A stretch of 64,000 bases of DNA. Origin: Sciurus carolinensis (lineage: Eukaryota; Chordata; Mammalia; Rodentia; Sciuridae). Within the stretch, counting starts at the first letter, position 1. The number at the start of each line of letters is the position of its first letter. The notes under the pieces were generated by a model. It was not told the origin of the DNA and ran no database searches. It saw nothing but the letters and a program-made list of their open reading frames with translations. The stretch spans positions 113,756,643 to 113,820,642 of the forward strand of contig NC_062220.1 of NCBI RefSeq assembly GCF_902686445.1, read 5' to 3'. Below, piece after piece: positions 24,129 through 39,447 of this stretch. The position numbers and the translations under genes are program-made.

Positions 24129-24189
24129 GTAAGTAATTGAAATTTCACAAAAGTTGAAGTGGTAAGTAATTGAAATTTCACAAAAGTTG
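24124..24189 (+). repeat. 33-bp tandem duplication across an exon-intron border
   Basis: Copies 24124-24156 and 24157-24189 are identical. Each begins aagtggtaagtaattgaaat, so each carries the splice donor. Use of the second donor would add TAA in frame right after the Trp codon. Confidence 0.95.
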
Positions 24190-24659
24190 AACAACATTTT
24201 TATAATGGCTGAAATTGCCCATAAGATTTGATTTGGTATGATCATTTCCTTAAAACCATTTTTTCTTAAAAAAGTATTTCCTAGAAATTTGTAACAATTC
24301 TCCAATATTATTTTAAGATTATTTTAAGATACTGATTTATTTTGTTTTTGAAAGGAAAAAAACTTGTATAAAGAAAAAATCAAGATTCGATTATTATCAT
24401 ATGTACATCAGTGTGCTAAACATTATGGGAGGGGAAAAAAAGACGTTTCCCTGCCTCAGAATTGATTACCTATAAATTTTAAAGTTCTATAAGCATTTAA
24501 AAGATATTGGGAGTTTTAAAAATAATTAAATGGGAAAGGTAAAATAGTTATTAAGTCAATATATTTCACAGCAGAAAAAGGGTAAACTAATTCTGTACTT
24601 GACAATATTTTTGACTTTGCATATGGTCCAAATTGACATCAACATTTATTTCTTGAGAG

Positions 24660-24733
24660 GATTCAAGGTTGTTTTGATGCTTTGGAAAAGAGATATGTAA
24701 GAATGTTTTTAAATCTACACCAGGGTCAAAGAC
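24660..24733 (+). pseudogene. HORMAD2: HORMAD2 exon, 3' end eroded
   Basis: After the acceptor ttcttgagag, and joined to the TG of the previous exon, the codons read WIQGCFDALEKRYVRM, a strong HORMAD2 match. The following family segment, a hydrophobic strand ending before VTEIY, is poorly preserved. The region from ATG to the likely exon end is about 17 nt shorter than the family length. No GT follows the expected end (ggtcaaag, then actcat). Both features would break the transcript. The exact 3' edge is uncertain. Confidence 0.72.
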
Positions 24734-26775
24734 TCATCTTTTATTCCTTAAAAAAGTTTAGAATTTTAGCTTATATTTTATTTTGTTTGTTTAACAGTGT
24801 ATCAGTACCTACATTTGTATTCACAAACCAGTTTTCTTTTACTTTATGTTTTTGTTGTCTCATTGATGTCTCCTTTATGACAATTAGAAATGAAACCCTC
24901 ATTTTTCTCTTTTACATACTCATATCTTTTTGACCACAGAATTTCCTCTGTAGTCACTGTAAGATATCCACAGGATGTGGGAAGGGGAGGCAAGAATCTG
25001 GCATTTAGCACATTGAACATATTCACAATAATGGTGATTCATTTGCAGATACGAAAGGGAAAAAATGACTTGAATAATTGATTTTTATTCTATCTTAGTT
25101 ATTTTGGTACCTATGTTGGTTCATATATATAACCTGGTCTCTCAAATAACACTATTTTACTTTGATTTAAAAAAAAATACAACCGAACTGAATAGAAGAC
25201 ATTTGTATTTTATAAAAAATGCAACCATTCAAAGCAAAAGACATGAAAGTATTTATTACTTGATAAGTTCCTTTTATTTAGCCTAAATCCAAGTTTGAGA
25301 ATTTAAAACATAATATTTGTAATTGGAAAATTTCCCAATAAAGTTAAAGATATCAACCAGAGAAGTTTATTTAGAAAATCCAGAAACTAAAAATAAAGAT
25401 GTATTTTAAAAGTATTTTTAGAATACTATTATTTAATTTTAACCAGTTCTCCAAATACTAATAATTTAGCTATAGAAATAGTTTTTGTTTCTAGAATTTT
25501 TGTTTTTAGAATTTATTTTAATAATCCTCCAAATTACAATTTTATACATTATGTGAAATATACCCGTATTGAATATAAAGTAGGAAACTACTTAATTAAG
25601 TTTAACCTATTATTACCCATTTGCCATGCAGCAAATAGGTAATAATGTTCCCCTCACTATCCTGTTACTTGCAGGGATTAAGGTTCCAGTTCAACATGGC
25701 ATAAGGGTCATGTGGTATTTAAGTATAATTAAATATGTCTTATATCTTTGTGGATGATATTTTGATGAAACTGTTTCCATCATTTTCAGCCATGATATAG
25801 CAATATCACAATGATAACCAGAGAAGGGAAATGTGCCAAGGAACACTGGGTTACAAAAACTTTATAAACTTCATAGCAATCACTGGTTCTTACTATTGTT
25901 CTGGACAATAAAGAATGTGCTGCCAAAGCCCATTTTCCAAAAATAAAAATGAATAAAAACACAGCTTAAATTTAAGTGCATCTGATCTTTCACGCTTCCC
26001 TAGACAGTTATGAAAAGTGTAAAAAATGGAGGCACTGGTCTCAGTTGAAGAGAAGAGATGCATATTAATTAAATTTCTACCACAGCTTTCCCTCCTTCCC
26101 ATTCATGTCTTCTTTTTACTGCTCAATTCTGATTTCTTTAAGAAATTTTATGTGATTAAGCCTTCAATTGGGGAAAAAAGTCTTCCATTGAATTATTTAG
26201 TACATTCATGTATTTCCTCTCTTCACTGAAGTTATTACGTATGACTTATTCAACACTGGCCTTGGGGACCTGGGGATACAAAGATAAAACAAATGAGGGC
26301 AAAGACTTATAGACCACAGTAGAAGACAAGTACTACTTATGTGCAGGGCTAATGATCAGTGGTTACATACTGGCCCAGCTCTACCTGTAGGGAAAATATT
26401 GGTGGTATTTTTGTATGGATGATAAATCGTTGCTTTTTGAGGTCCCATGTGACCCTTCACTGACTTCCTTCCCATTGCCCCAAACCAGTTTTTTTTTTTT
26501 TTTTTTTTTTTTTTTTAGTTCTGTCTAGACTTCTCCCAAGTCCAGCAACTAAAGAGTAACACCTCCAGTCTAAGAGTTGGGTCTATAAATTCAGCTCTAG
26601 ACTCAGTTGGCATTCTTTCTGATTGGTAAGTACCTGTGCCTTGTTGGACTTCAAATACTGTTTTTTTTAAATTTGTTAGATATTTTTATGTAAAAATATG
26701 AGAGATATTTTGACTATCACCCCTATCACAAGTATAAGTAACTATAAGACTCATTAGAAAATGATGCATACCAAG
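24734..26775. other. HORMAD2 long intron, AT-rich, nothing recognised
   Basis: No exon or clear repeat is seen apart from a 30-nt T run at 26488-26517. This opens the 19-kb intron before exon 43806-43869. Confidence 0.5.
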
Positions 26776-26945
26776 TTGCATATGGTGGTGCATGCCTGTA
26801 ATCCCAGCTACTTGGGAGACTGAGGCAGGAGGATCACAAGTGGGAGACCATCCTGGACAACTTATTAAGATCCTGTCCCAAAATAAAAAAGGACTGGGAA
26901 TATAACTCAGTAGTAGAGCATCCCTGAGTTCAGTATAATATTGGA
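26776..26945 (+). repeat. MEN (B1-dID) SINE, sense
   Basis: Reads atggtggtgcatgcctgtaa, then gagactgaggcaggaggatc, and after an A-rich link the ID part aactcagtagtagagcatcc, with a short deletion near the end. Confidence 0.85.
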
Positions 26946-27199
26946 AATTTTAAAAAAATGAAAAAGTGATGGAAATAAAAAAATACTGATCAGCTGCAAT
27001 AGGAGGCATGGAAACAGACAGATTGTACTCCATAAGGATGCACATGGAAATCTTTGAGAGAAAATGACTTGAATTTTTGAGGCCCTGCACATTTGGACAG
27101 GTTGAAAAAGTAGGTCATCACTGGCATATCAAATAATACTCATTTATTCTCCTTCATCCCTTCATTTAGAAACATTTCCTGGGTGTTCATCATGAAGGG

Positions 27200-27383
27200 G
27201 CCATACAATATATTTAAGAGCTAGAATTTCAGAGTCAGACAGTCTTAGGTCAATCCCAGTTCTGTCACTTAATACCTATGTGACTTTGGTCAAGTAACCT
27301 ACCTCTTAGTACCTTAATTTCTCTACATATATAATGAGAATAATAATAGAAACTTGGAAATCAGTGAGATAGTAAGTGAAAAC
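27200..27383 (+). repeat. MIR SINE, split by MER5A
   Basis: Motifs cagagtcagacagtcttagg, gtcacttaatacctatgtga and taccttaatttctctacata are in MIR order. The 3' end continues after the MER5A insertion at about 27560-27605 (acaatgcctggcacataata). Confidence 0.8.
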
Positions 27384-27557
27384 AATGGTTCTCAAACTTT
27401 AGTTTTGCATCTGAAGTCACCTGGAGGACTTGTTGAAACACAGATTGCCAAGTCCCATCCCCAAATTTCTGATGTGAGAATTTGTATTTTAGACAAATTT
27501 TAGGTGATACTCTCACTGCTGTTCTAGGACCATACTTTGGGAAACACTGATCTGAAA
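27384..27557 (+). mobile_element. MER5A DNA transposon (hAT-Charlie)
   Basis: Begins aatggttctcaaactttagt and ends ccatactttgggaaacactg, with cacctggaggacttgttgaa in the middle. The two ends are inverted copies of each other, as in MER5A. It sits inside an older MIR element. Confidence 0.85.
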
Positions 27558-28184
27558 TGTTTAGAACAATGCCTGGCACATAATATACTTGATATAAATG
27601 TTGACCATTTATGCCTTCATTCTTTATCCTTGGCTATTTAATCTGTACCAGACATTGTGCCTAGGTCTGAATGAACTACATATGAGAAAAAGATGTGATT
27701 CCTCCTGTCCAGGGGGGTCACAGCCTACCAGAAAGAATTATTTCTTAAATAAAATAAGTGTAACTTTCTGTGTACAAAGAATATCTTAACTGGTTTGATG
27801 CATCTATTGTACTAAATGATTACCTGAATAACTGATGCAAATTAACTGTTTTAGAAAGATAAAAGACAAAACCTTAGATGACTTAAACTCTTCAGTAGAT
27901 AGTATTTACATTGTTTTTCAGCTGTTAATATTTTCTAACTTTTCTCAGGTGACTTTGTGCTTGTAAGAAGTAAGATTTTTAAAATTGTTTAAGTGAAGTC
28001 AAGTTGCATTATCTAGAGATTTTTGGAAGATATGCTAGTAAAGTAGATAATTATTTCTAGTTATGAAATTTTGGGTGTTTACATTGTTTTCCTTGTGCTG
28101 TATACTATGGTTGAATTATTCAAATAAGAATGTATATTTTATATAATTATTATAATAAGATGCTATATTTATCTCTTTACTCCC

Positions 28185-28450
28185 ATTCTTAATTCTCCAC
28201 CATTGCAAACTCCTGTCCCCACTACATTCTTTCAGAAACCTGAATCCGATCATGTCATTCTTTTACCTAAACAATACCCAGGGCTTTTAAACTAAAGGTC
28301 AGAGTCCTTCAATGACCTGCAAGACCTGTACAATCCCTAACTGCCTTCCAAATCTTCACTCTCAGTTCCATGTTCAAGCAACATGAAGATTCTAGAAAAT
28401 GCCAGACTCCTTTGACTTGTGCACATATTGTTTCTTTTGCCTGGAAAAAT
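28185..28450 (+). repeat. L2 LINE 3' fragment, part 1
   Basis: Contains gatcatgtcattcttttacc, caatacccagggcttttaaa and caatgacctgcaagacctgt, the L2 3'-end order. Its continuation appears at 29150-29455. Confidence 0.7.
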
Positions 28451-29149
28451 CTGTCCCTGACTGTAAGCACATGACACACAAATGACAGGAGGCAGGAGGC
28501 AGGATCAGCAAGCTCTTCTTTATTCTGCAGCGAGGTCAATCCATCAGGCACAGGAGCATTCATTTTCTGCATGTGGAAATGGCTCCCCAAGTTATAGAAA
28601 GAGTCTAGGTTTTTTAGGTTACAATGGGGGTGAATTAATCATTGGAGACTTCAGACAGTTCAGACAGTCCAGGATCTAGTTGTGCCATTTAAAATTTTAA
28701 CTTAGGAAGGCAGCTATAAAAAGTTTGAAACTCATTGTCACTGGGAAAAGCTCAGAATTTGGTGTTCACTGCTTATCTTCCTTCCTCTGGGACCCATTGT
28801 TACCTGGAGTTTCATTCACTATGTGCTTTTCTCCTTACTTTTCTCCTTTGCTTTTCTCCTTTCTCATTAGCAATGGAAAGGGTAAAAGTCCAAGGCCCTG
28901 CATTTCAGTATTCACCTCCTCCCTTCAGTACCCACTGTGGTTGGAAAGGGGTGGATATTTGCTTTTGGTGGAGATGCTATGGATGAAGCCAGGAAGGGAT
29001 GAAAGTTTGCTTTTTCTCTTGGGGCTCATTGTTATTGGAAAATGATTTACTATTGGGAGAGGTTTAAAGTTTGGCTAATTTCCCTTCCTACCTCCCAAGC
29101 CACATTGTCCCTCTGTTTTTCCCAGGGGACTGTCTTGTAGGAATATTAT
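28451..29149. other. Sequence between two L2 parts, unassigned
   Basis: About 700 nt separates the L2 halves and is probably a later insertion. A 106-codon frame (28725-29045, +) is not recognisable as a protein family. Confidence 0.35.
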
Positions 29150-29455
29150 TTTCCATAACCCTTTACTGACTCCACACAAATTACCTAGCTAACTCCAATT
29201 TATCCTTTAAGTCTCTGCTTAAATATTTACTTCTCCAGGAGGTTTCCCTGACATTCCTTCTTCCCCAGCCTAGATTGTCCCTCTGTTCAGTGTTCTCAAG
29301 GCACCCCATGTTGCTTCTTCATAGCTATTAACACAATTTCAATGATGTAGCTATCTATGCTTTTTTTTTATTTACTATTGGTCTATGCTGCTAGTCTTCA
29401 TGTTTCTGGAGATCAGGGGCCATATGTACTTTTGCATGTATGAATGAACTATTAA
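29150..29455 (+). repeat. L2 LINE 3' fragment, part 2
   Basis: Reads tttaagtctctgcttaaata, ccaggaggtttccctgacat, then a ggagatcaggggccatatgt block, matching the end of L2. Confidence 0.7.
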
Positions 29456-30463
29456 TTAAATAATATAAATAGAGTTTCATTGTGTGATCTTAAAAATCAA
29501 ACATGCAGTAACCAAAATAACCACAGGATGTCACTGAAATTTTAGTTATTTGCAATGAAATTACAATCCTGAAATTTTCTGATTTGAATTCTAGGTTTAA
29601 AAAAGTAGACTTGATTATATTTCTATCTATATCTATATATTCTATTATTTCAATCAGAATTTCTTAATAGTGTATATGTAGAGAGGCAAGAGTTTTATAG
29701 ACATCAGACTTAGATTTTTACTCTAGTAGATTAGTTTCAAAAGGAATACTCTCTTTAGATACTTGGGGTATCTTTAATTTTTAGTAATAATGAATTATTC
29801 CATGTATCTTTGGCCTCCGAGATTCAAATATAACTTCTTCAGAGTAGGATAGTTACCTTCTTTTTATGTATTCCTCTCCTTTCCAGCAGTCTTGTGTAAG
29901 TAATAGGTGCTACTTGAATGAATGAATAATCAATATTCCTTTATCTGACTCTCTGAGTAATGTTTTTTTCTACCTAAATATTTATATCTGAAATAATATT
30001 TTTTCCATTTTTTTATACATACAATATAGCAATATAATTTGGTCGATATCATTCCCCAATGTGTCCCCTTTCTGTTTCCTCCTTCCTCCCCATGGTTCCT
30101 TTCCTTTAGTCTCTCTGAAATAATATTTTAATTAGTTTCTGTTGAAAATAACAATGGTATAGATATAATTATACTCTAACAAAGTTTTCTTTTTTCTTGG
30201 AGCTATACATGGCAGTACTTACAGTAAGTACATACATAAAGACTAGGCCTTTGTCTCTACTTCCTTGTCTTTTGGCAAGTGAAACATTTAAACAGTTTTC
30301 CCCCTCTTCCTTTTTTTTAATCCATTTTATGACATTTTGGAATTTTAAAAAATAGACTCCATCAGAAGTTTTAGTAAAACATTAACTCCATGCTTGGTAG
30401 AAAGCATGGAGAAACATATAGGATATACTATCTGTTTCATCTGTTGGCTATCAGGATTTTGAT

Positions 30464-33135
<2,672 letters not shown>

Positions 33136-33148
33136 TCAGGATTTTGAT

Positions 33149-33854
33149 ATTTTTAAAGTTACTTTATAGGCTCAAAGTTTTTTGTTTTTGAAATTTTGTA
33201 GACTCTTTTGAAGTTTTGTATACCTCTGATTATCACATGGCATATGGAGTTAAGAATAGGAATAAAATGAGAAGATGCCATTGAGAGTATTAGATATATG
33301 ATTTGTTTAAATATTTTAAACCATGGCAAATAATTTAGAATTTATTGTAGTTCATTCACAGAAATTATAAATACCTTTTATTTCTTGTAAGGAATTTCCT
33401 TAATATTCAGTGTTCAGTATTCTAAAGACTCCATGCTCACAAACTAAGATCTTATACTATCTCCATCTTGAAATATATGTCAATGCAGTACTCAGTAGAG
33501 TATAAATTGAACTCTTTATGTAGCAAATGTTTTCTGTAAGGAGTGATCTAGTAAATTTCAGAAATTAAATGCTGTTTATTTTCCCTTTACATAAATCCCA
33601 AGGAGCCTGAGGTAAGAACACAAACACATGTAGGTGGATAGTGTATGTATATTATATTTGCGTATGTTCACCTGAGTTAAGACTGTAGGCTATATTGCTA
33701 GACTACTACATGAACAATAACAGAGAGCTCTTTCAACATACTTTCTTATAATTGTGACCAATTCTTTGAGGTTTTCAAATTTACCTAGGGGTATTATCTT
33801 AAAAAAAAAAAAAAGCATTGAGTAAACTGGGCCTATTCTCTAACATGTTAACAT
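33149..33854. other. Spacer between RALBP1 and PUM2 retrocopies
   Basis: 706 nt of AT-rich intron without recognisable elements. It separates the two retrocopy target sites. Confidence 0.6.
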
Positions 33855-33868
33855 TAAAAGACTATCTT

Positions 33869-36800
33869 TTTTTTTAAGGATTAAAAACGATTTTAATTAT
33901 ACACATATGGTCACAATTTTGCCTTAAAAAGATTGTTGGGAAAGTACATAAGGCCGCTTGTAAATGTACATCATGTTACTGTTATAATGTCTTATGTCCA
34001 GAGAAAAAAAGTTATCATACAGATTTGCTCTTACTTGGGAGTAGGCTATTCAAAAATACAGTACTCTTCTGTACAAAGAAAAAAATCACATCACATTTAA
34101 TAAGATGGAAAAAGCATTAGCCTCCTTGGTAAGCAAATATCTCAGTCCAATACTTTCTATTATGCACAATACCCTGACTTCAGTTGAAAATGATCCAAAT
34201 CCTAGCATGTCCGTATTAACAGAGTCAACAACTATGTTATAAAACAAAATGTTTCTCACAATAATAAAAAGAAAGCTGGTTCATACTTCTGAAACCATAT
34301 AAAGATAAAAATTTTTTAAAAAATCACTCTCAATTTGGAGAAATAAATTTACATTATACAACACTATATTGCCAGGTCAAAGAGGGCAGGGACATAAATG
34401 TACACTAAAATGCAATTGTTTCCCAAAGAGATAAAACAAATTCCATTTACAGCATGAAGGTTTACAAATGTACACCTGTACAACCAAGGAAAGTGTCACT
34501 ACTAAATTAGCAAGGCTTTTAGAATAAACATTGAAACAAGATTTGCTTTTAAAGTGTAAACTTACATCTATTACTACACACACAATGCATATATTTATAG
34601 GAAGCAAAAAAAGCTATCTGAATATGTAATCATGCTTAAATGTTGAGCTATCAAATTCACTTTTCAGTGGCCCCTTTTCACCTGTTTCCTACTTTCTGCA
34701 TCTACTAGGAAAAAGCAAAATTAAGCTCAACACGTCCTCAACATGTCTTTGTAATTCTATAAGCAAAACAAAATACAAATTTCCACTCTTCCTCATTGTA
34801 AACCAAACTGAAAAGTTAATATGAAACTTCTCATTTAGTGCACTTAGCTGGATGGAAGTGTCACCATGATTTTGTTTTTTTCCTAACTCTTACAACAATT
34901 ACATATGTAAGTATATACAACACTTCTGTACGTTGCCAGAGACATTATAGAGCAGTATCTGTATTAAAAACCACATCAACCGTAAATAACATTAAGTTCC
35001 TTTTATCTCAAATCATTTTATTCTTGTCTTACTTACTGAGTTTTTATTTGCATGATAGTTTGTGAATTATCAAAATACAACTTAACTTTCTCTTTTTAAA
35101 ATATTAATAATATTTATGCAGTTGATTGTTAATCTGTTATAAAAGGTTTCACGCAAAGAAAAAAAATAAGGACTATAATTCTATATACATCTCTATAAAC
35201 CTGTTGTGCTATGGGGTTGTAGACCTACCAGACTGCAAGCCAGTTTTTTAAAAGAATACTGTACTTTTTCCTTTAAAAACTATTTTTGTGACTTTACAAG
35301 ATAAAAATTTACAAAATATGTGACAACTTTTTTTTTGATACAGTTACATCATATACAGGCATTCTGTGCTTTGCCAGCAATCCAATCTGATAGGTCTCCA
35401 TTCAGGGCTGAATATAATTTATAATTCACCACCCCCACCCCCAAATATACACAAGAACCTTAAAAAATTTACAAATGGATGAATAAAGTCAATAAATACT
35501 TTTGCATTAAAAAAAATTGAAGATTCATAGTTGAGTTGTGTTTTGATAATTCACAAAAGAAATATTCTTCTCACAGGGTTAAATCATCTTCCTTCTTTTT
35601 TCCTTTACAGCATTCCATTTGGTGGTCCTCCAGTAGGTCCTAGATCTGGGCTATTTTTCAAATAATATTTTTCCAACTTGACCAGTATATGCTTTCCATA
35701 TGTGTATTTGCGCAAAGTAGTAATGTGAGGTCGAATCTTGTGCATGATTATCTTTCTCTGAGCAGGTTCAGCCATATCAATCATCTTCTGAACCACATAA
35801 TTGGCATACTGATCCTTCATCATGGTGTATAAGGCACTGTGAGGACCACCATTCTGGCAGCAAACTTCATCAATCAGAAAAGCTCTCTCAGCACGGGAGG
35901 CATGAGTAACACACTTTTCTACCACATTGCTGGCAAATTTGTGTTGACTCAGAGCTAACACCTTTCCTCTGATTTCAGAAACAATTTTGCTCTTGTCTTC
36001 AGGTCGACCATGTTCCAGTACATGCTGAATAACGTAATTGCCATACTGATCCTGTACTAACTGCTCTGTATGTTGGTGAAGTTCTTCCAAGATGGGTAAG
36101 GTCTGTTCTGCAGTACAATGCTCTAGAATACGCTGAATTACTCTGCAGCCATAAGGATGGGTGGAGAGCACAAATACTTGTCCTTCATCAATGATGAACT
36201 GCAGTGACTGTGGCTGAACACATTCAATACATTTTTGTACAACGTGGTTTCCATTCTGATCTTTCACACATTTGAGAACATGACCATCTAGCTCCTTTAC
36301 CATTTCACTAATTACCTGCTGGTCAGAAGAAATAGACTCTAATGCTTTTTGAATAACATGGCAGCCATACATCTGTAAGGCTAAAGGCAAAACATGACCA
36401 TGAATACGAGTAGCCAAGGCTAATTTTTGATCCAAACTCCCAAACTCAAAAAACTTCTGTATAACGTAGTTGCCAAAAACATCAGTCATTAATTGATAAG
36501 CCGCCTGTAAAATTTCATTAAATACCATCTGTCGCTCGGCTGGAGTAGCTCTCTCTAACTTTTGCTGTATAAACCTAGAACCATGCTGGTCTTGAGAAAA
36601 CTCAACTATATGTCCATTCAAGTCTCTAAGTTGAAGGTTTGGGAAGCGGTTGTTTCTGAAATCTTCCAATAATCTACTGCAGCCAGAGGGCATAATATCA
36701 GACCTATTATACCGAAGCCGAGAAGGAGGAAAGAACTGGCTGCTGGAGCTAAATAGACTGGAAGTGCTTGAAGCACTTCGATATTTTGCTTCTACTCCAG

Positions 36801-38688
36801 GTGCTGCAGAGATATATCGACCACTACCATTTGTCAGTCCTCTTCATGAACCAAATCCACTGAGGGCTGAGCCTATAGCAGCACCCAAAGAACTACCACT
36901 TCCAAATCCAAGAGATGTACTTCCAGGTTGACCAGGTCCATGAGAAAATAAAGAACTGCTCTGGGAGCTATTACTCAAAGAACTGCTCCCATAAAACGAA
37001 TTAGACTGCAGATTAGTGCTTGGCTGCTGTTGCTGTTGCTGCTGAGGCGGCTGAGTGCCAATTGGCCGAAACAGACCATTTGTACTGCCTGTAAGGCTAT
37101 TTGCAGTTCCTCCAGCTGCTGCTGCTGCTGCAGCCTGTGCTGCTGCTGAACTAATTAAAACAGGTGTTAGAGCCATTAATCGAACTGGAGCTCCAAGGCC
37201 AGTTCTTGCTCCAGGGCCAACCACTAAGGCACCGGTCTGATCATAATAGGCAGTTGGAGCTAGTACTTGATATCCTGGCATGCCTGTAGCAAGACCCTGA
37301 CCAAATGCCAAAGTTGGATTTGCAGCTGCTGCAAGTGATTCTGCTTGCTGCCCTTGTTGACCCTGATTGGGAGTAAGAAGACGCTGACCTGCTCCAGCAC
37401 GAAGAACCTGTTGCTGTCCAGGCTGAGCTTGTGAGGCTGCTTGCTGATTGGCTGTATTGTTTGCTGCAGCTGCAGCTTGTTGCTGAAATAAGTTGGCTGG
37501 ATACATCCCCCATGGAACACCATAATACTGAGGTGGAACCACAGCTGGACCTGCTAATGTTGCTGCTGCAGCCAATCCTGCTGCAGTATATGGATCAGTC
37601 CCTGGAGGAGCAGCACTAATAATATATGGATTTGGCACAAATGCAGCTGGAGCAAGGCCTCCTGAGAATACACCAGGGATATGTGGCTGCTGAACTGCTG
37701 CTAATGCATATTGCTGCTGTTGAGCTGCAGTTAACTGCTGAACTGTAAATGCATTAGTCCTCTGAAAGAGCTGCTGCTGGGAAATGTACTCAAAGAGGCC
37801 TACAGTAGCTCCTGAAGAGTCCATGGGTACATGGTTACCAGGATAGTCGAACTGTAAGGAATCCAGACCAACTTGTTCCATGCCATCCAGATTCTGAGTT
37901 TCAGGATTTGAAAATTCTTTAAAACAAGTGGCTTATTAGCTGTAGGATTAGGAAGAGGACCCAATCCTTCTTGGGGATTAGTATTGGGGCCAAGGCACTC
38001 AACTACTTCAGTTGGAGAGGCCTCACGACTTCCAGGAGTACGATTAAAATCTTTCCAATCGGCATCCATTCCATTTGGCAAACTTCTGCCATTTATTTTA
38101 GAATCATCATCATCTCCTTGTTTAAGATCTCTGTTTTGGTCCTTCTCAAATGGAGAAGCCTTGCCTTTTTGATCTCCTTTCTCAGGTCCATCTGTTTCAG
38201 CATCTCTAGTGCCAAAAGTTCCTTTCCTAAAACGAGAATCCAATTTATCAGCAGGAGAACTTAATACATATTCTACCATGCTCACACCAAGGCCTCCACT
38301 TTATGATCACAGAGACAGTATTGCATTTACTTCACTGTTTCCATGAAAACCCTGTCCAGATCTTCTCTGTACCATAATAGGCTGGGACATTGAATGATGA
38401 GAAGTTCCCCATGCAGTCTCTCTCCATTCATCATCCCCAAGAAATATGCCTTTTTGTCCATCTTTTGTTGAATCATCAGGTTCCCAAAACTTTTTGGTAG
38501 GCAAAAGCTCTCCCATTCCCTGAGATTCTAGTGCAAGAGCTTGAAAATCATGATTGATTTCATCCACAGATCAAACGGGGCTGCTGCGGCCGCACTGCCT
38601 CACCGGGGACACCGTCCATTGGGCACCGGCGGCGTCGCTCTTGGCCGTCCTCCCCCTCCTCCGCCTTCGGTGGTGGCAATGTCTTCTC
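33869..38688 (-). pseudogene. PUM2: Processed pseudogene of PUM2 (Pumilio 2)
   Basis: PUM2 is a cytoplasmic RNA-binding translational repressor. The copy covers about 130 nt of 5' UTR, the coding region and a 1.7-kb 3' UTR, without introns. The C-terminal [11 protein letters not shown] ending marks PUM2 rather than PUM1. Lesions: ancestral ATG now ATC (38558-38556); TGA at 38309-38307; TAA at 38303-38301; a frameshift near 37915; TGA at 36846-36844. About 80 codons of the serine-rich region between ALSGFGS and GLTNGSGRY are absent, probably reflecting a source splice form. A variant ATTAAA signal precedes a 9-nt tail. Exact 14-bp repeats taaaagactatctt at 33855-33868 and 38689-38702 bound the insertion. 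Confidence 0.95.
35605..36693 (-). CDS. Open frame covering the PUM2 RNA-binding domain
   Basis: Within the retrocopy, 362 codons stay open from an ATG at 36693 (open upstream to 36843) to the original stop. All eight Pumilio repeats are present: SRFIQ, NYVIQ, CHVIQ, NHVVQ, CRVIQ, NYVIQ, SNVVE and NYVVQ recognition helices in order. Repeat 3 has His where Arg normally stacks on the RNA base. A 6-nt in-frame deletion changes FIIDAFKGQ to FIIDEGQ after repeat 4. No promoter is evident; expression would need an antisense transcript in the HORMAD2 intron. Survival of the frame may be chance in a young copy. Confidence 0.35.
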   Translation of the reverse strand: MPSGCSRLLEDFRNNRFPNLQLRDLNGHIVEFSQDQHGSRFIQQKLERATPAERQMVFNEILQAAYQLMTDVFGNYVIQKFFEFGSLDQKLALATRIHGHVLPLALQMYGCHVIQKALESISSDQQVISEMVKELDGHVLKCVKDQNGNHVVQKCIECVQPQSLQFIIDEGQVFVLSTHPYGCRVIQRILEHCTAEQTLPILEELHQHTEQLVQDQYGNYVIQHVLEHGRPEDKSKIVSEIRGKVLALSQHKFASNVVEKCVTHASRAERAFLIDEVCCQNGGPHSALYTMMKDQYANYVVQKMIDMAEPAQRKIIMHKIRPHITTLRKYTYGKHILVKLEKYYLKNSPDLGPTGGPPNGML

Positions 38689-38702
38689 TAAAAGACTATC
38701 TT

Positions 38703-39447
38703 GATGTATAAGTATATTTTTAAAAAAACACATTTTATTATTTATTTTAACTGATTCTGAAAACTTTTTATTTATGGTCTTTTAGTAAAATAAGCAAGAT
38801 ATAGCATAATTCTAAACTTTTTTTTTTTGCCAACAAATTCTCCCATTTTGACCTTTACAGAGTTTCAGATTTCTTTCTTTTCCTTCGTGAATGCTACTCA
38901 TCCTCAAAGCCATCTTAAATTCAAATCTCATAAAAACCCTTTTGGCTAGTTTGTCTACACTAACTTCTTCTCTAAATTTATTTTCCAGAAGAACCCCACA
39001 ATTTAACACTCTCAATTCACTCATGCAGATTATTTTCCCAAGCAGATTGTGAATTCTCAAGGACAAGGTTTTTGTCTTGTTTTCTATCTTCCAGTGAATA
39101 TTCTAGTCCTGGACATGTAATAGTTACTTGTGCCACTGTGGCTTCTGTGACTGTGGTAGTGGGTTAGAAGGAGAAGCCCTCTATTCTCTCCTCTTGTTCT
39201 GTTCTCTTTGTCTTCCTCCTAACTTTTTTTCCTTTTTGATAATTTCAGTTTTTCTTCTCTCAGCCAATGGATTTGATCTAACTGTTCATAGTCAAGACTA
39301 AATTGGTTTGAGCTTTTAAAATCCTCTCTTTGCAAAATTACAAATAACCATGTAAGGAAATGGGAAGAAAACTTTGAATACGGGTGGATAGCAATTTCTC
39401 AATGTCCAAACTAGTTTTATCTCTGGTGTCTTTTTGTTTTAAACTTT
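38703..39447. other. HORMAD2 intron, nothing recognised
   Basis: AT-rich sequence after the PUM2 target-site duplication. No repeat or exon identified. Confidence 0.5.

Noticed and set aside
24124..24189. CRISPR-like or satellite repeat.
   Set aside because: Only two copies in direct contact; simple tandem duplication in a eukaryotic intron border.
28725..29045. 106-codon plus-strand frame resembling a small secreted or membrane protein.
   Set aside because: Lies between two L2 fragments, lacks family similarity and has no splice context.
37241..37523. Minus-strand frames of 87-90 codons within the PUM2 copy and a 93-codon plus-strand frame at 36650.
   Set aside because: They are out-of-frame readings of the glutamine/alanine-rich PUM2 sequence.
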